Shown: positions 57,101-63,144 of the stretch, one piece after another
Numbering within the stretch: the first letter of the stretch is position 1
How the letters are laid out: each line of letters begins with the position of its first letter
NCBI GenBank assembly: GCA_903632075.3
Contig: CAHIKZ030000027.1
Span: 1,876,501 to 1,940,500 of the forward strand
Length of the DNA stretch: 64,000 bases
Reading direction: 5' to 3'
DNA from: Acanthosepion pharaonis
Taxonomy: Eukaryota; Mollusca; Cephalopoda; Sepiida; Sepiidae
Notes under the pieces: model-generated
Databases searched by the model: none
The model's input: only the letters and a program-made list of their open reading frames with translations
Told to the model about the DNA's origin: nothing
Position numbers and translations under genes: made by a program

Positions 57101-58537
57101 AATTAGGGGCTTTCATTCCTGTCATATTTGGTACTGACCTATAAGGTCCTTATTAATCCTGAGCAAGACGTAAAACTGCATCCATTAAGTCACTCTAAGG
57201 TCCTGGGCAAGACGTAAAACTGCGTCCATTAAGTCCCTTTTAGGTCCTTATTAGTCCTGGGTAGGACGTAAAACTGCAACCATTAGTTATTGTCTTAAGA
57301 AAAGTCAGTTTTTGGTATGAATGTGAGTCCTTAGTTTCGGGGTATAAATGTAAATAGTCCTACTTTTAGCCCAATCCTCCTTTTAATGACCCTCAGGAAC
57401 ACTCTGGCCCGGAGTGATAGTGACTGTTTTAATGGGTACCAGCTATGGGTAAAATAACAATTTTTCCACTATTTTTGTTGTAATCACAACCCAAATTTAT
57501 GATATTGTTGTTAATGTTTATTAACCTGAAGTATTTAACTGTGGAAAAAAAGGATATAACTAATTTTTGTGGATATTAATTTTCTTTAAAAAAAAAATTC
57601 TGAATACTAAAGTATTTGTTTCATATGAATATTGACATTACTAATATTTTGAAAGAAGATTCCATAATATACACAAAAATGAGGGGGTATTGCAGTTTTT
57701 TATGTATACGTATGTACTAGTGAGCTAGCCTAAATGAGCTGACTCATTTTATAGTTCACCAATAGAAGGGTTAATCGATCAGAAAGCTCAAAATATTCAA
57801 TGCGACGTGTATAAACGCAGCCATTTTTTCTCTCCCAAATTATCTGCACTGCCAACCTGATATCGAAGACTTAAAGAATTACTTAACAACCGCTACTTTC
57901 TCTGAATCTTCACTGCCGACCTCTGATATTGAACAGATTACGGACTTCACTGGATTCCATATTTAGAGACTGCGGCAAACATGGTCAACAGTGGACTCCA
58001 TACGCGTAGTTTTGGACAGGGTTCTTTTGGACAGATTTTTATTCAATGGCAAAATTGTAGCTGACAGAATTGTATCCTCCCCAACAGTACATATGGAGGT
58101 TGTTTCGACCCAATAAAAAACCCACGAATTTAAATACTGATTTTCGAACAGGTATGTTCATAAATATTTGAAAGATGAGGGCAGCCATATCTTCCTATTA
58201 AACATGTTCTCCCCTCAACCCAAGTGTAACCTGTTCTCGACCCAGCTGAATTCATAACTGACGTCTCTCGACATTTCCAATATCCAAATTGTCCTGCTCA
58301 CACTATAGATAGAATCTCCAATGCGAAAATATATATTTAGACACTCAAGAATTTCGCCGATTGAAATTTTGAAATCTCTTACCAAAGACGACTGATGGAA
58401 TATAAGAACCAGCGCCTCCGATAGCTGTCAGAAAACGGAATAAGAGAATCACACTGAAGTTCATAATTTGAGAAGAAAGAATTCCAGCTGCTCCTTGCAA
58501 CATTAGTGATGAAATTATGACGGTCTTCCGCCCGAAT
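40516..58537 (-). CDS. SLC22-type organic-ion transporter, gene 2 (multi-exon, 5' end not found)
   Basis: Tandem paralogue of gene 1. Six exons on the minus strand: 58537-58383 (TM2-4), 52841-52670 (TM5-6), 51432-51217 (PESPRWL loop), 47430-47204 (TM7-8), 46355-46174 (TM9-11) and 40683-40516 (TM12, stop). All have AG/GT borders and phases join without loss from TM2 to the stop, so this part could be functional. The initiator and extracellular-loop exons are not visible up to 64 kb; they may lie outside the window, or be separated by the Penelope-like element at 59-63 kb. The loop between TM8 and TM9 reads NRVGRR, not the usual DRxGRR. Substrate unknown. Confidence 0.88.
40985..41110 (-). repeat. 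Degenerate hammerhead-type unit beside (TA)n (site D)
   Basis: On the minus strand TTTCTGAAGAAGTATTGG is followed by GGCCCCTCTAAAAG and AACGCGTTCCGTCATTTTC, then a (TA)n tract at 41010-41038. CUGAAGA and an ACGCGUUCCGUC end are present, but the GAAAC box is changed to AGAAC. It looks like a dead relative of sites B, C and E. Confidence 0.45.
41311..41331. repeat. Short (TA)n tract
   Basis: About 20 bp of TA dinucleotides. Confidence 0.9.
41418..41605 (+). mobile_element. tRNA-derived SINE carrying a hammerhead ribozyme
   Basis: The plus strand has a pol III type II promoter: A box CGGCTTAGGGGTAGATT (about 41431-41446) and B box GGTTTCGATCC (41472-41482), spaced as in tRNA genes. Only 22 bp after the B box a complete hammerhead fold begins (41505-41553). 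The body then runs to a TTTTTCGTC stretch near 41600, where a mariner remnant starts. Whether the tRNA head and the ribozyme are one mobile unit needs other copies; the layout is the same as in the schistosome SINE-like hammerhead elements. It lies in the last intron of SLC22 gene 2, opposite strand. Confidence 0.6.
41505..41553 (+). ncRNA. Hammerhead ribozyme, type I, all consensus positions present
   Basis: In order: stem I UAUCCACA; core CUGAUGA (41513-41519); stem II GCUGU/ACAGU with loop CAU (four Watson-Crick pairs and a terminal G-U); GAAA (41533-41536); stem III ACA/UGU with loop UUC; C17 at 41545; stem I UGUGGAUG (seven Watson-Crick pairs and one G-U with the 5' strand). Predicted self-cleavage is between 41545 and 41546. 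The UGUC cleavage context is the preferred one. The minimal 3-bp stem III is like that of retrozyme and Penelope-associated hammerheads, which may act as dimers. Confidence 0.8.
41606..42010 (-). mobile_element. mariner transposase N-terminal remnant
   Basis: Minus-strand frames give SGDTSFEDQGCRRRPSSID (HTH linker GDFDLEDQxRxGRPSxxD in intact mariners), KVLEKCF and HHKKIGKVKNVG, which corresponds to the LGKVKKLxxWVPHEL region. The catalytic domain and terminal repeats were not found. Confidence 0.6.
42011..42909. other. Intron sequence, nothing named
   Basis: Intron of SLC22 gene 2. No ORF, RNA gene or recognisable element. Confidence 0.5.
42910..43233 (-). mobile_element. Solo LTR of the copia family at 56-58 kb
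   Basis: Read on the minus strand it begins TGTTACAATTTTTGG and ends CATGAACAACA, and includes ACTAGTGAGCTAGCCCAAAT, TATAAAG, AATATTCAATCCG, GTGTATAAAGGCGGCCATTTT. The same ordered boxes make up the LTRs at 56068-56228 and 57688-57990. The flanking five bases are TCGCC and CCGCC, one mismatch, consistent with an old target duplication. GTGTATAAAGG is a likely TATA-type promoter of the LTR. No internal sequence, so a recombined solo LTR. Confidence 0.8.
43420..44740 (+). mobile_element. CR1-like LINE, reverse transcriptase to 3' end, decayed
   Basis: Pieces in order on the plus strand: WKVSSICPIFKKVVVRSTLS, YRFRLTWSTANIL, TVALDITKAFDKV (motif A), GLLYKLTRYGITG, INADVLQGSLLFSTLFLLFI (motif B), then 44383-44640 with SLLYDYFYGKYSGKQHSAIS, MSRTLKRTRLF and SAMWNRLPITII, the ORF2 C-terminus. 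Stops and frame changes throughout, and the YADD box is not recognisable. Same class as the fragment at 1-770. In an intron of SLC22 gene 2. Confidence 0.85.
44835..45690 (-). mobile_element. Penelope-like element remnant, GIY-YIG end (copy 3), with hammerhead-like 3' end (site E)
   Basis: Minus-strand reading near 45380-45220 gives IYSTSCNVCHKNT, ETSRNLNKRSYELN, then NNTPITLIVHRNESGHGRF, the GIY-YIG endonuclease of a Penelope-like element. Downstream SSSINLDPGSS and SQCGIL match copy 2 at 8.9-9.1 kb. Near 44885-44840 it ends with CUGAUUA, a 5-bp stem-loop (GTTCT/AGGAC), GAAACGCGUU, so a hammerhead core with one change (CUGANGA to CUGAUUA). In an intron of SLC22 gene 2. Confidence 0.72.
45698..46008 (+). 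mobile_element. Helitron, 5' part (copy 1)
   Basis: Starts A|TCTATAAAAGGCAGGATG, a Helitron-type 5' end, and follows the element at 48147-48932 closely for about 310 bp (GCACGGCCGCAATTTTCGAC, AGTTAGCGAAAAGGCC, GAAAATCGATT-type boxes, TTCTATTGGCCAGCGTGAGA). It ends around ACTAGCATGCTAAT with no CTRR hairpin, so it is 3' truncated. It abuts the Penelope-like copy 3. Confidence 0.75.
46174..46355 (-). CDS. SLC22 gene 2, TM9-11 exon
   Basis: A 182-nt exon after the TTCTAATTCAG acceptor, ending at ATG|GTATGTAA. It encodes [35 protein letters not shown] and GGVIAPYIVMM. One residue longer than gene 1's exon. Acceptor and flanking intron bases are nearly the same as in gene 1. Confidence 0.92.
46507..47027 (+). 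mobile_element. mariner, short deleted copy
   Basis: Flanked by TA on both sides (46505-46506, 47028-47029). Terminal inverted repeats CGAAGTCTCATTAAAAAGTA and, from the right, CGAGGGCTGATCAAAAAGTA. Inside, plus-strand frames give the transposase C-terminus in decayed form: AFSGQEQYSPGSTTF/AKNNILQVRQPLYSPDL, KSHLNGTRF, DIEGIQKMS and SSEGDYSE. The N-terminal half is gone. In an intron of SLC22 gene 2, opposite orientation. Confidence 0.85.
47204..47430 (-). CDS. SLC22 gene 2, TM7-8 exon
   Basis: A 227-nt exon between CCGCAG and GATG|GTAAGA. It encodes WGVSSFVYYGLLLNTERLSG, FLNFFFGALVEIPGYIICMA (TM8), LLNRVGRRNLYIVFMFIGG and MYASD. The conserved Asp of the DRxGRR loop is Asn here. Confidence 0.92.
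47431..48146. other. Intron sequence, nothing named
   Basis: Intron of SLC22 gene 2 between the TM7-8 exon and the Helitron. Small ORFs at 47514-47741 and on the reverse strand have no recognisable domain. Confidence 0.5.
48147..48932 (+). mobile_element. Non-autonomous Helitron, complete ends (copy 2)
   Basis: Inserted between A (48146) and T (48933). The 5' end is TCTATAAAAGGCAGGATG followed by a (TG)n run. The 3' end is CTAG preceded by a hairpin, GCACGG-GAAACG-CCGTGC, ten bases before the terminus. TC...hairpin...CTRR inserted at AT is the Helitron definition. At 786 bp with no Rep/helicase it must be mobilised in trans. In an intron of SLC22 gene 2. Confidence 0.92.
49430..50345 (-). 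mobile_element. Tc1-type transposon, N-terminal half deleted
   Basis: Both ends carry CGATAAAAGTGACTCACCTG followed by a T-run, in inverted orientation (about 49432-49460 and 50306-50342). Between them on the minus strand is a 5'-truncated Tc1 transposase that stays open from the right-hand repeat: LFSDETKVEL (first Asp), GCFSFHGTG, IFMQDNVPCHKS (second Asp), PPQSPDLNPIENLWR (Glu) with spacing typical of DD34E, ending LIKSLPKKF. The DNA-binding half is missing, so the element is about 0.9 kb instead of 1.6 kb. In an intron of SLC22 gene 2. Confidence 0.92.
49760..50300 (-). pseudogene. Tc1 transposase catalytic domain, 5' truncated
   Basis: About 170 codons without a stop, holding the whole DDE catalytic triad in order and the C-terminus. 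The upstream continuation of the frame (through 50395) translates the inverted repeat and flank and is not part of the protein. Without the HTH domains it could not bind its own ends. The open frame suggests a fairly recent deletion. Confidence 0.88.
50346..51216. other. Intron sequence, nothing named
   Basis: Intron of SLC22 gene 2 with only AT-rich DNA. Confidence 0.5.
51217..51432 (-). CDS. SLC22 gene 2, TM6-7 cytoplasmic loop exon
   Basis: A 216-nt exon from AG|CGTATTG to CTG|GTAAGA. It encodes [37 protein letters not shown] and ends KRTIILMFNW. It keeps the canonical PESPRWLL box. Same length and phases as in gene 1. Confidence 0.93.
52288..52440 (-). pseudogene. Decayed duplicate of the SLC22 TM5-6 exon
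   Basis: Reads ASIVIQVYFSIGFLTMNLLA, YYIRT, a TGA stop where the functional exon has Trp, TLILLLVSLP, then an extra base that shifts the frame. The donor (TTTG|GTAAGATTTAAA) and the bases beyond are nearly identical to those of the working exon at 52670, but the acceptor side has diverged. It lies about 230 bp downstream of the working exon. An old tandem exon duplication, now a pseudo-exon. Confidence 0.85.
52670..52841 (-). CDS. SLC22 gene 2, TM5-6 exon
   Basis: A 172-nt exon between TTAACAG and TATG|GTAAGA. It encodes GAEISSMKTRTTASMSVHMY, TM5 (ITMGYVILSLLVYY), VRNWTLILLLVSLPSIPTGL and LYI. Joins the TM2-4 exon to give VVFGAEISSMK, where other SLC22 proteins have the TM4-5 loop. Confidence 0.92.
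52842..54060. other. Intron sequence, nothing named
   Basis: Intron of SLC22 gene 2. The short ORFs at 53081-53293 and 53645-53893 have no recognisable domain or splice context. Confidence 0.5.
54065..55670 (-). mobile_element. CR1/Jockey-type LINE, reverse-transcriptase core deleted
   Basis: Minus-strand order: SLMQIVDFPTRF and LGNSDHTVMSLNI (end of AP endonuclease, 55650-55490), SWVKAGIEAF, YKVKSRTSPWFSASCSAAII (55340-55250), then after a gap FNASKTKL, LGLKLSADLRWK, TARKVGSIYHARKF, IYKSTIRPCMEYCCYIWSG, and finally LASRLQSLSHRNAVASLCLF, YKYFHGNCSDDL, SRNSRLWNPLSITCFPNSYT. Motifs A, B and YADD, which belong between about 55100 and 54900, are absent. Stops and frameshifts throughout. In an intron of SLC22 gene 2, same strand. 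Confidence 0.88.
56068..56228 (+). repeat. copia 5' LTR, 3' part deleted
   Basis: Begins TGTTGCGG and matches the first 160 bp or so of the 3' LTR at 57688 (ACTAGTGAGCTAGCCTAAAT, GACTCATTTTATAGTTCAC, GTGTATAAAGGCAGCCATTT). The match stops after CTGCA at 56228, where pol sequence begins; that is the deletion junction. Confidence 0.9.
56229..57141 (+). pseudogene. copia pol remnant: end of reverse transcriptase and RNase H
   Basis: The frame holds FKMTDLGRLSWFLGIQFEF (copia RT, after the YVDD region), ILSKFSMQNCKTRTTPCEMD, YRTLVGSLIYVITSTRPDIC, LSQNLNKPATVHLTRAKQVL, then stops, then RNase H: GFSEADWANSPDRKSITGYC, SWKSKKQGMISLSTCKAEYV, IYCDNQASIALARNPIIHQR, SKHIDVKYQFVRDLV and VSDLFTKPITK. This matches the end of copia polyproteins domain for domain. 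At least three in-frame stops. Confidence 0.93.
57144..57287 (+). repeat. About 50-bp tandem repeat in the copia 3' untranslated region
   Basis: Three imperfect units containing AAGACGTAAAACTGCATCCA / GACGTAAAACTGCGTCCATT and AGGTCCT, between the end of pol and the purine tract. Confidence 0.8.
57688..57990 (+). repeat. copia 3' LTR
   Basis: Directly follows the purine tract. It begins TATTGCAG (the expected TG changed to TA) and ends ATGGTCAACA, then the GTGGA target duplication. About 303 bp. Contains GTGTATAAACGCAGCCATTT as a likely promoter. Compare the solo LTR at 42910-43233. Confidence 0.9.
58383..58537 (-). CDS. SLC22 gene 2, TM2-4 exon
   Basis: A 155-nt exon after TTTTACAG, ending TTTG|GTAAGAG. 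It encodes FGRKTVIISSLMLQGAAGIL (the TM2-3 DRxGRK loop and TM3), SSQIMNFSVILLFRFLTAIG and GAGSYIPSVVF. The split codon at its start (two bases upstream) fits an Arg before FGRK. It is the most 5' exon of gene 2 seen in the window. Confidence 0.9.
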
Positions 58538-59008
58538 CTGTAAAAGTCATAAGGATGCATTAAAGTAAATTAGTAGAAGCCAGAAGAAGAAAGATCTCTC
58601 TTCTTAAATCTGTGTATAACACATAGAAAAAAGTTTTGTATATGATTACCACATTTAGACACACGCATGCAAACAACCTTCGATCGGCCTATCACGTAAC
58701 TGAGATTGAGAAGCAAGACAAGAGGTCGGTATTCAATACCCGCTGTAAGCCATAAATTCGAGGGATGTTCAAGGTTGCATGGTAGTCAAACACTTTCTGC
58801 TCGGAAAACTGTATTGAGACATCTTTTATGTCCCCCACTATTTCTCATGTATATTTTGTTGGACTGGCCTTCCAAATATCTGAAATAGTCATCTATTCGC
58901 CATTTTAAGTTTATTTTCGAGATCAAGCGAAAGCCAGGAATTCGAATACTGATTTTCTAGCTATGCTGACCGTCCTCATATGTAAAAAAAACACTATCTC
59001 TTATTTTT
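58538..59008. other. Intron or upstream sequence of SLC22 gene 2
   Basis: No further SLC22 exon could be recognised here. The extracellular-loop and initiator exons should lie at higher coordinates, beyond the Penelope-like element or outside the window. Confidence 0.5.
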
Positions 59009-59059
59009 AGTATTTACATTAGTCGGACTATTGTCCTCATCTTTGTCGCCATATTTGTC

Positions 59060-59097
59060 ACAAGGTTTCGGCAGTTGTACGCTCCGGCCTTCTTCAG
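59060..59097 (-). other. Hammerhead-like core, inverted Penelope-like copy
   Basis: Minus strand CUGAAGA, stem GGC/GCC (one mismatch inside), GAAAC, followed by CUUGUG. The position-17 base would be G, which the hammerhead consensus does not allow, and no stem I partner is seen. Confidence 0.4.
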
Positions 59098-59236
59098 GTG
59101 GTTGGAATTTCGAACTGAACCCTTTATTCCGATCACTAGTGTAGACTGTTCTAGTTCCACGTACCATGTTTGATGAATGTCAGTTATCAGTTATCTCCTG
59201 CTAATTTTCCCTCTGAAAGTTCTCCACTGACTTAAC

Positions 59237-59306
59237 CAGCTATTGAACTCACCGTCTTTGGGTCTGTCACTGGATCTAACCAACTCCTTTATCCACTGTG
59301 CCATGT
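59237..59306 (-). other. tRNA-like segment inside the Penelope-like 3' region (inverted copy)
   Basis: Minus strand: TGGCACAGTGGATAAAGGAG (A box) and, about 45 nt later, GAGTTCAATAGC (B box, decayed). It is the counterpart of 62882-62955. Confidence 0.6.
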
Positions 59307-60309
59307 GTCCTTGAGGACATCCGGGTATGAACTTCTGAGTATTATAAACCTAATGTTTTCAGCATCATTGTTACCAGTGCTCATGTTGCAATTTTGCTGT
59401 TATCATTGCATGTCTTTACCAGAGTTCATATTGCAACTTTGTTATCATTGCTTTTTTCTGTCACTCCTTATTACTGGTTCCCATATTGTATTTATTTCTA
59501 TGCTTGGTCGACTCAGGAGATTTTTGTGGCCTAGCATATGTGCTGATTCCTTAAGTTTACGGATTTTCCAATGGTGTTTCCTGTCTATGATCTCAACATG
59601 ATCCCACAGGGGGCGGTGATCTTCCTACTCTCTCCATATGTGGTCAGCTACGCCTGATTTTTCTACTTCCCCTCGTGTTACAGCTTTCTGGTGTTCTTGA
59701 AGCTTTACCTTAACGGGGCGGCCTGTCTCTCCTTTATATTTCTTTCCGCAGCTGCACGGGATAGCGTACACACAGTCTTTAGTCATGTTCCTCTCTGTGG
59801 GGGCTCTCACTCGTGAGAGATATCTGTGAAGTGTTGTCACGCTTTTGAAGGTTGTCCTGATGTTATATGGACCGCAGATCCTTTGTATTTTCTCTGATAA
59901 CCCCTTCACATAAGGCAGGCAGATTGTTTTCTGAGTGTTGTTGTCCTCCTCCTCCTCCTGTAACCGCCTATCCCAGTTTTGGGGGGGCTGCTGCCATGTA
60001 CCCAGGGTAGTTGTTACGTTGTAGGGTACTACTTATACTGACCAATTCCTTATCTAACGTCTCTGGATCGCCACTTATGACTTTTGCTCGGTGTTGTAAG
60101 CATCGGACGATCCCTTTCTTTACGCTGTATGGATGGTGGGAGTCGAAATTGAGGTACTGTCCGGTGAATGTTGGTTTACGGTATACGGATGTCTTGAACC
60201 CATGCTCTGTTCGAGATATTAGTACATCCAGGAATGGGAGTGAGTTGTTACTCTCTTTCTCCATTGTGAACTGTATCGAAGGTCTTATTGAGTTCACATG
60301 GTCCATGTG

Positions 60310-60377
60310 AAGATGAGGACAATAGTCCGACTAATGTAAATACTGTACATAATACCTCATCTCAGAAATATAGACAG
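60310..60377 (+). repeat. Penelope-like pseudo-LTR, 5' copy
   Basis: 68 bp starting AAGATGAGGACAATAG and ending AAATATAGACAG, repeated at 63145-63212 with one difference (TCCG/TCTG). Confidence 0.9.
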
Positions 60378-62762
60378 TCTCTGAAGGATCGGTACGGACC
60401 CGATATATCAAAAATATGGAGACAAATTGAGAAATCCTACCAAAAACTGGCACGAATATCGAACCATCTGACATTCCTACACCGATGCAGAGACCTACAA
60501 CTCATCCCTTCAGGCTTGGCACCAAGACTTCCTATCAATTCAAGGAGAGCTCGTCGGGTCGCAGAGAAAGCGGGACACGCCTTTGTCTGAGAGAGAATCC
60601 AGTACAATCGTTGGATGAAACATCGACTACAAGCTCATATCTCCCAGACGCTCGAGGATTTATTCAACAGAATTACCAATGAAGAAGACCTGAGAAGGAT
60701 CCAAAATGACTTGGATAAATCCTTCAGACATGAATTTGATGTAGTCAAGGCTCGCCAAGTGCAAAAATGAAATAGATTGAAAGATCAGAAGGTGACGCAC
60801 AAGGTCCATCACCCACCAGTGAAAGCAGTAGTCAACATCAGCCAACATCAGCTGAGTGCCTCTGAGGAGTCAGTGTTGAATAAAGGTCTCAACTTCGCCA
60901 CAATCATCAGGCGGGTGCCATTCTTGGACATCATTGTCAGAGTAGAGGAGGTGGCCTTGAACATCCCTCAGGCTCAGGCTGATGAAATGAGATGGAAAGT
61001 GAGACAGGCCTTGGAGAGACACAAGCTACCCAGGTCTAACATAACAAAACTGGAGAGACTGGCGATTGAATCACTACAGAGGAACGAAAACATCATCATA
61101 CAACCGGCTGACAAAGGTAATACGACTGTAGTGATGGACAAATCGGAGTATACAAGAAAACTGGAAGACCTCATTAGCAATGATAGCTACAGCATAGTGA
61201 AGAAAGATCCTACTATGAAAACGGAACGCAAACTGTCGCAGATCCTAATCAAGAACAAGGATCACTTCGCACCAAAGACGTATAGGCAGTTATCGCAGCG
61301 TTACACCAAGTTACCTCACATATACGGTCTCCCTAAGATTCACAAAGACGGTATTCCACTCAGGCCGATTGTTAGTTGCCAAGGCTCTGTGTGCCACCCT
61401 CTGAGTCGCTTCCTTGTAGATATAATTGACCCATTGATCGGAAAGTCTCCTTCATATGTCCGAAACTCCGCCCACTTCGTGGAAATAATCAAAGATGCTC
61501 CCATACTATCCAACCAGATGGTGAGCTTGGACGTGGTGAGTCTGTTCACCAAGGTACCCACGGAGGAGGCACTCTCAGTAGTCAGAGATAGATTGACCTC
61601 TGACTCTTCACTAGAGGAGCGGACCAGTATTCCAATAGATAATCTGATGGAAATGTTGACTTTCTGTACACAAACAACCCACTTCGGAATGGGGTCACAC
61701 ATATATCGACAGGATGAGGGCTTAGCAATGGGCTCGCCATTATCACCAGCAATGGCGAATATATACATGGAATACTTTGAAGAAATGGCATTAGAGTCTA
61801 TATCGCTAAAGCCAACTATATGGTTAAGGTACGTAGATGACACCTTCATACTCTGGCCACATCAGGAAGATGTCCAGGTTCTACTGGACCATGTGAACTC
61901 AATAAGACCTTCGATACAGTTCACAATGGAGAAAGAGAGTAACAACTCACTCCCATTCCTGGATGTACTAATATCTCGAACAGAGCATGGGTTCAAGACA
62001 TCCGTATACCGTAAACCAACATTCACCGGACAGTACCTCAATTTCGACTCCCACCATCCATACAGCGTAAAGAAAGGGATCGTCCGATGCTTACAACACC
62101 GAGCAAAAGTCATAAGTGGCGATCCAGAGACGTTAGATAAGGAATTGGTCAGTATAAGTAGTACCCTACAACGTAACAACTACCCTGAGTACATGGCAGC
62201 AGCCCCCCAAAACTGGGATAGGCGGGTACAGGAGGAGGAGGAGGAGGACAACAACACTCAAAAAACAGTCTGCCTGCCTTATGTGAAGGGGTTATCAGAG
62301 AAAATACAAAGGATCTGTGGTCCATATAATATCAGGACAACCTTCAAAAGCGTGACAACACTTCGCAGATATCTCTCACGAGTGAGACCCACAGAGAGGA
62401 ACATGACTAAAGACTGTGTGTACGCTATCCCGTGCAGCTGCGGAAAGAAATATAAAGGAGAGACAGGCCGCCCCGTTAAGGTAAAGCTTCAAGAACACCA
62501 GAAAGCTGTAACACGAGGGGAAGTAGAAAAATCAGGCGTAGCTGACCACATATGGAGAGAGTAGGAAGATCACCGCCCCCTGTGGGATCATGTTGAGATC
62601 ATAGACAGGAAACACCATTGGAAAATCCGTAAACTTAAGGAATCAGCACATATGCTAGGCCACAAAAATCTCCTGAGTCGACCAAGCATAGAAATAAATA
62701 CAATATGGGAACCAGTAATAAGGAGTGACAGAAAAAGCAATGATAACAAAGTTGCAATATGA
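60312..62762 (+). pseudogene. Penelope-like reverse transcriptase / GIY-YIG endonuclease, three nonsense codons
   Basis: One frame runs from the pseudo-LTR to 62762 with only three stops: TGA 60588, TGA 60768 and TAG 62562. The stretch 60771-62561 is fully open (about 595 codons). Domains: N-terminal region (DRYGPDISKIWRQIEKSYQK), KLPHIYGLPKIHKDGIPLRP (RT fingers), SLDVVSLFTKVPTEEA (motif A), EGLAMGSPLSPAMANIYMEY (motif B), LRYVDDTFILW (motif C, YVDD intact), SLPFLDVLISR and YRKPTFTGQYLNFDSHHPYS (thumb), then GIY-YIG: DCVYAIPCSCGKKYKGETGR with CVY and YKG in place of GIY and YIG. After the TAG the frame continues with DHVEIIDRKHHWKIRKLKES and PSIEINTIWEP, the usual C-terminus. Catalytic aspartates are kept. 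Confidence 0.93.
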
Positions 62763-62881
62763 ACTCTGGTAAAGACATGCAATGATAACAGCAAAATTGC
62801 AACATGAGCACTGGTAACAATGATGCTGAAAACATTAGGTTTATAATACTCAGAAGTTCATACCCGGATGTCCTCAAGGAC

Positions 62882-62955
62882 ACATGGCACAGTGGATAAA
62901 GGCGTTGGTTAGATCCAGTGACAGACCCAAAGACGGTGGGTTCAATACCTGGTTA
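62882..62955 (+). other. tRNA-like segment (Ser/Leu type) inside the Penelope-like 3' region
   Basis: ACATGGCACAGTGGATAAAG (A box TGGCxxAGTGG), then TTGGTTAGATCCA, which looks like an anticodon arm, a variable-arm-like stretch ACAGACCCAAAGACGG, and GGTGGGTTCAATACCTGG (B box GGTTCAANxCC). The spacing between boxes fits a class II tRNA. The acceptor stem is not closed, so not a tRNA gene. It could serve as an internal pol III promoter or be a captured SINE. Confidence 0.6.
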
Positions 62956-63090
62956 AGGCAGTGGAGAACTTTCAGAGGGAAAATTAGCAGGAGATAACTG
63001 ATAACTGACATTCATCAAACATGGTACGTGGAACTAGAACAGTCTACCCCAGTGGTCGAAATAAAGGGTTCGGTTCGAAATTCCAACCAC

Positions 63091-63135
63091 CTGAAGAAGG
63101 CCGGAGCATACAACGGCCGAAACGTTGTGACAAAT
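63091..63135 (+). other. Hammerhead-like core, full Penelope-like copy
   Basis: CUGAAGA at 63091, a perfect 5-bp stem GGCCG/CGGCC, then GAAAC at 63119 and GUUGUG. Both core boxes and stem II fit, but stem III is only two pairs, position 17 reads G and stem I is not closed. So the core is related but probably inactive in this monomer form. Confidence 0.5.
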
Positions 63136-63144
63136 ATGGCGACT

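Larger units (their letters stand above)
56068..57990 (+). mobile_element. Ty1/copia-type LTR retrotransposon, internally deleted
   Basis: Bounded by a perfect 5-bp target duplication, GTGGA (56063-56067 and 57991-57995). A 5' LTR fragment (56068-56228) is fused directly to the late part of pol, followed by RNase H, a purine tract (AAAAATGAGGGGG, 57675-57687) and a full-length 3' LTR (57688-57990). Gag, protease, integrase and most of reverse transcriptase are missing, as is the primer binding site. Unable to move by itself. In an intron of SLC22 gene 2, opposite strand. Confidence 0.92.
59009..60308 (-). mobile_element. Inverted 5'-truncated copy of the Penelope-like element
   Basis: Reverse complement of about 61889-63180. 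Coding parts: 60306-59968 (VNSIRPSIQFTMEKESNNSL ... RKPTFTGQYLNFDSHHPYSV), a frameshift caused by one extra G in a G run near 59982, and 59909-59625 with the GIY-YIG domain. It is truncated within the reverse transcriptase, just after motif C. Its outer edge stops about 30 bp short of the full direct repeat. Confidence 0.93.

Noticed and set aside
61340..61849. 169-codon minus-strand ORF inside the Penelope-like element
   Set aside because: Antisense shadow of the reverse-transcriptase frame.
63091..63135. Calling the Penelope-like 3' motif an active hammerhead
   Set aside because: Position 17 would be G, stem III is two pairs and stem I is not closed, so only the relation of the core is reported.
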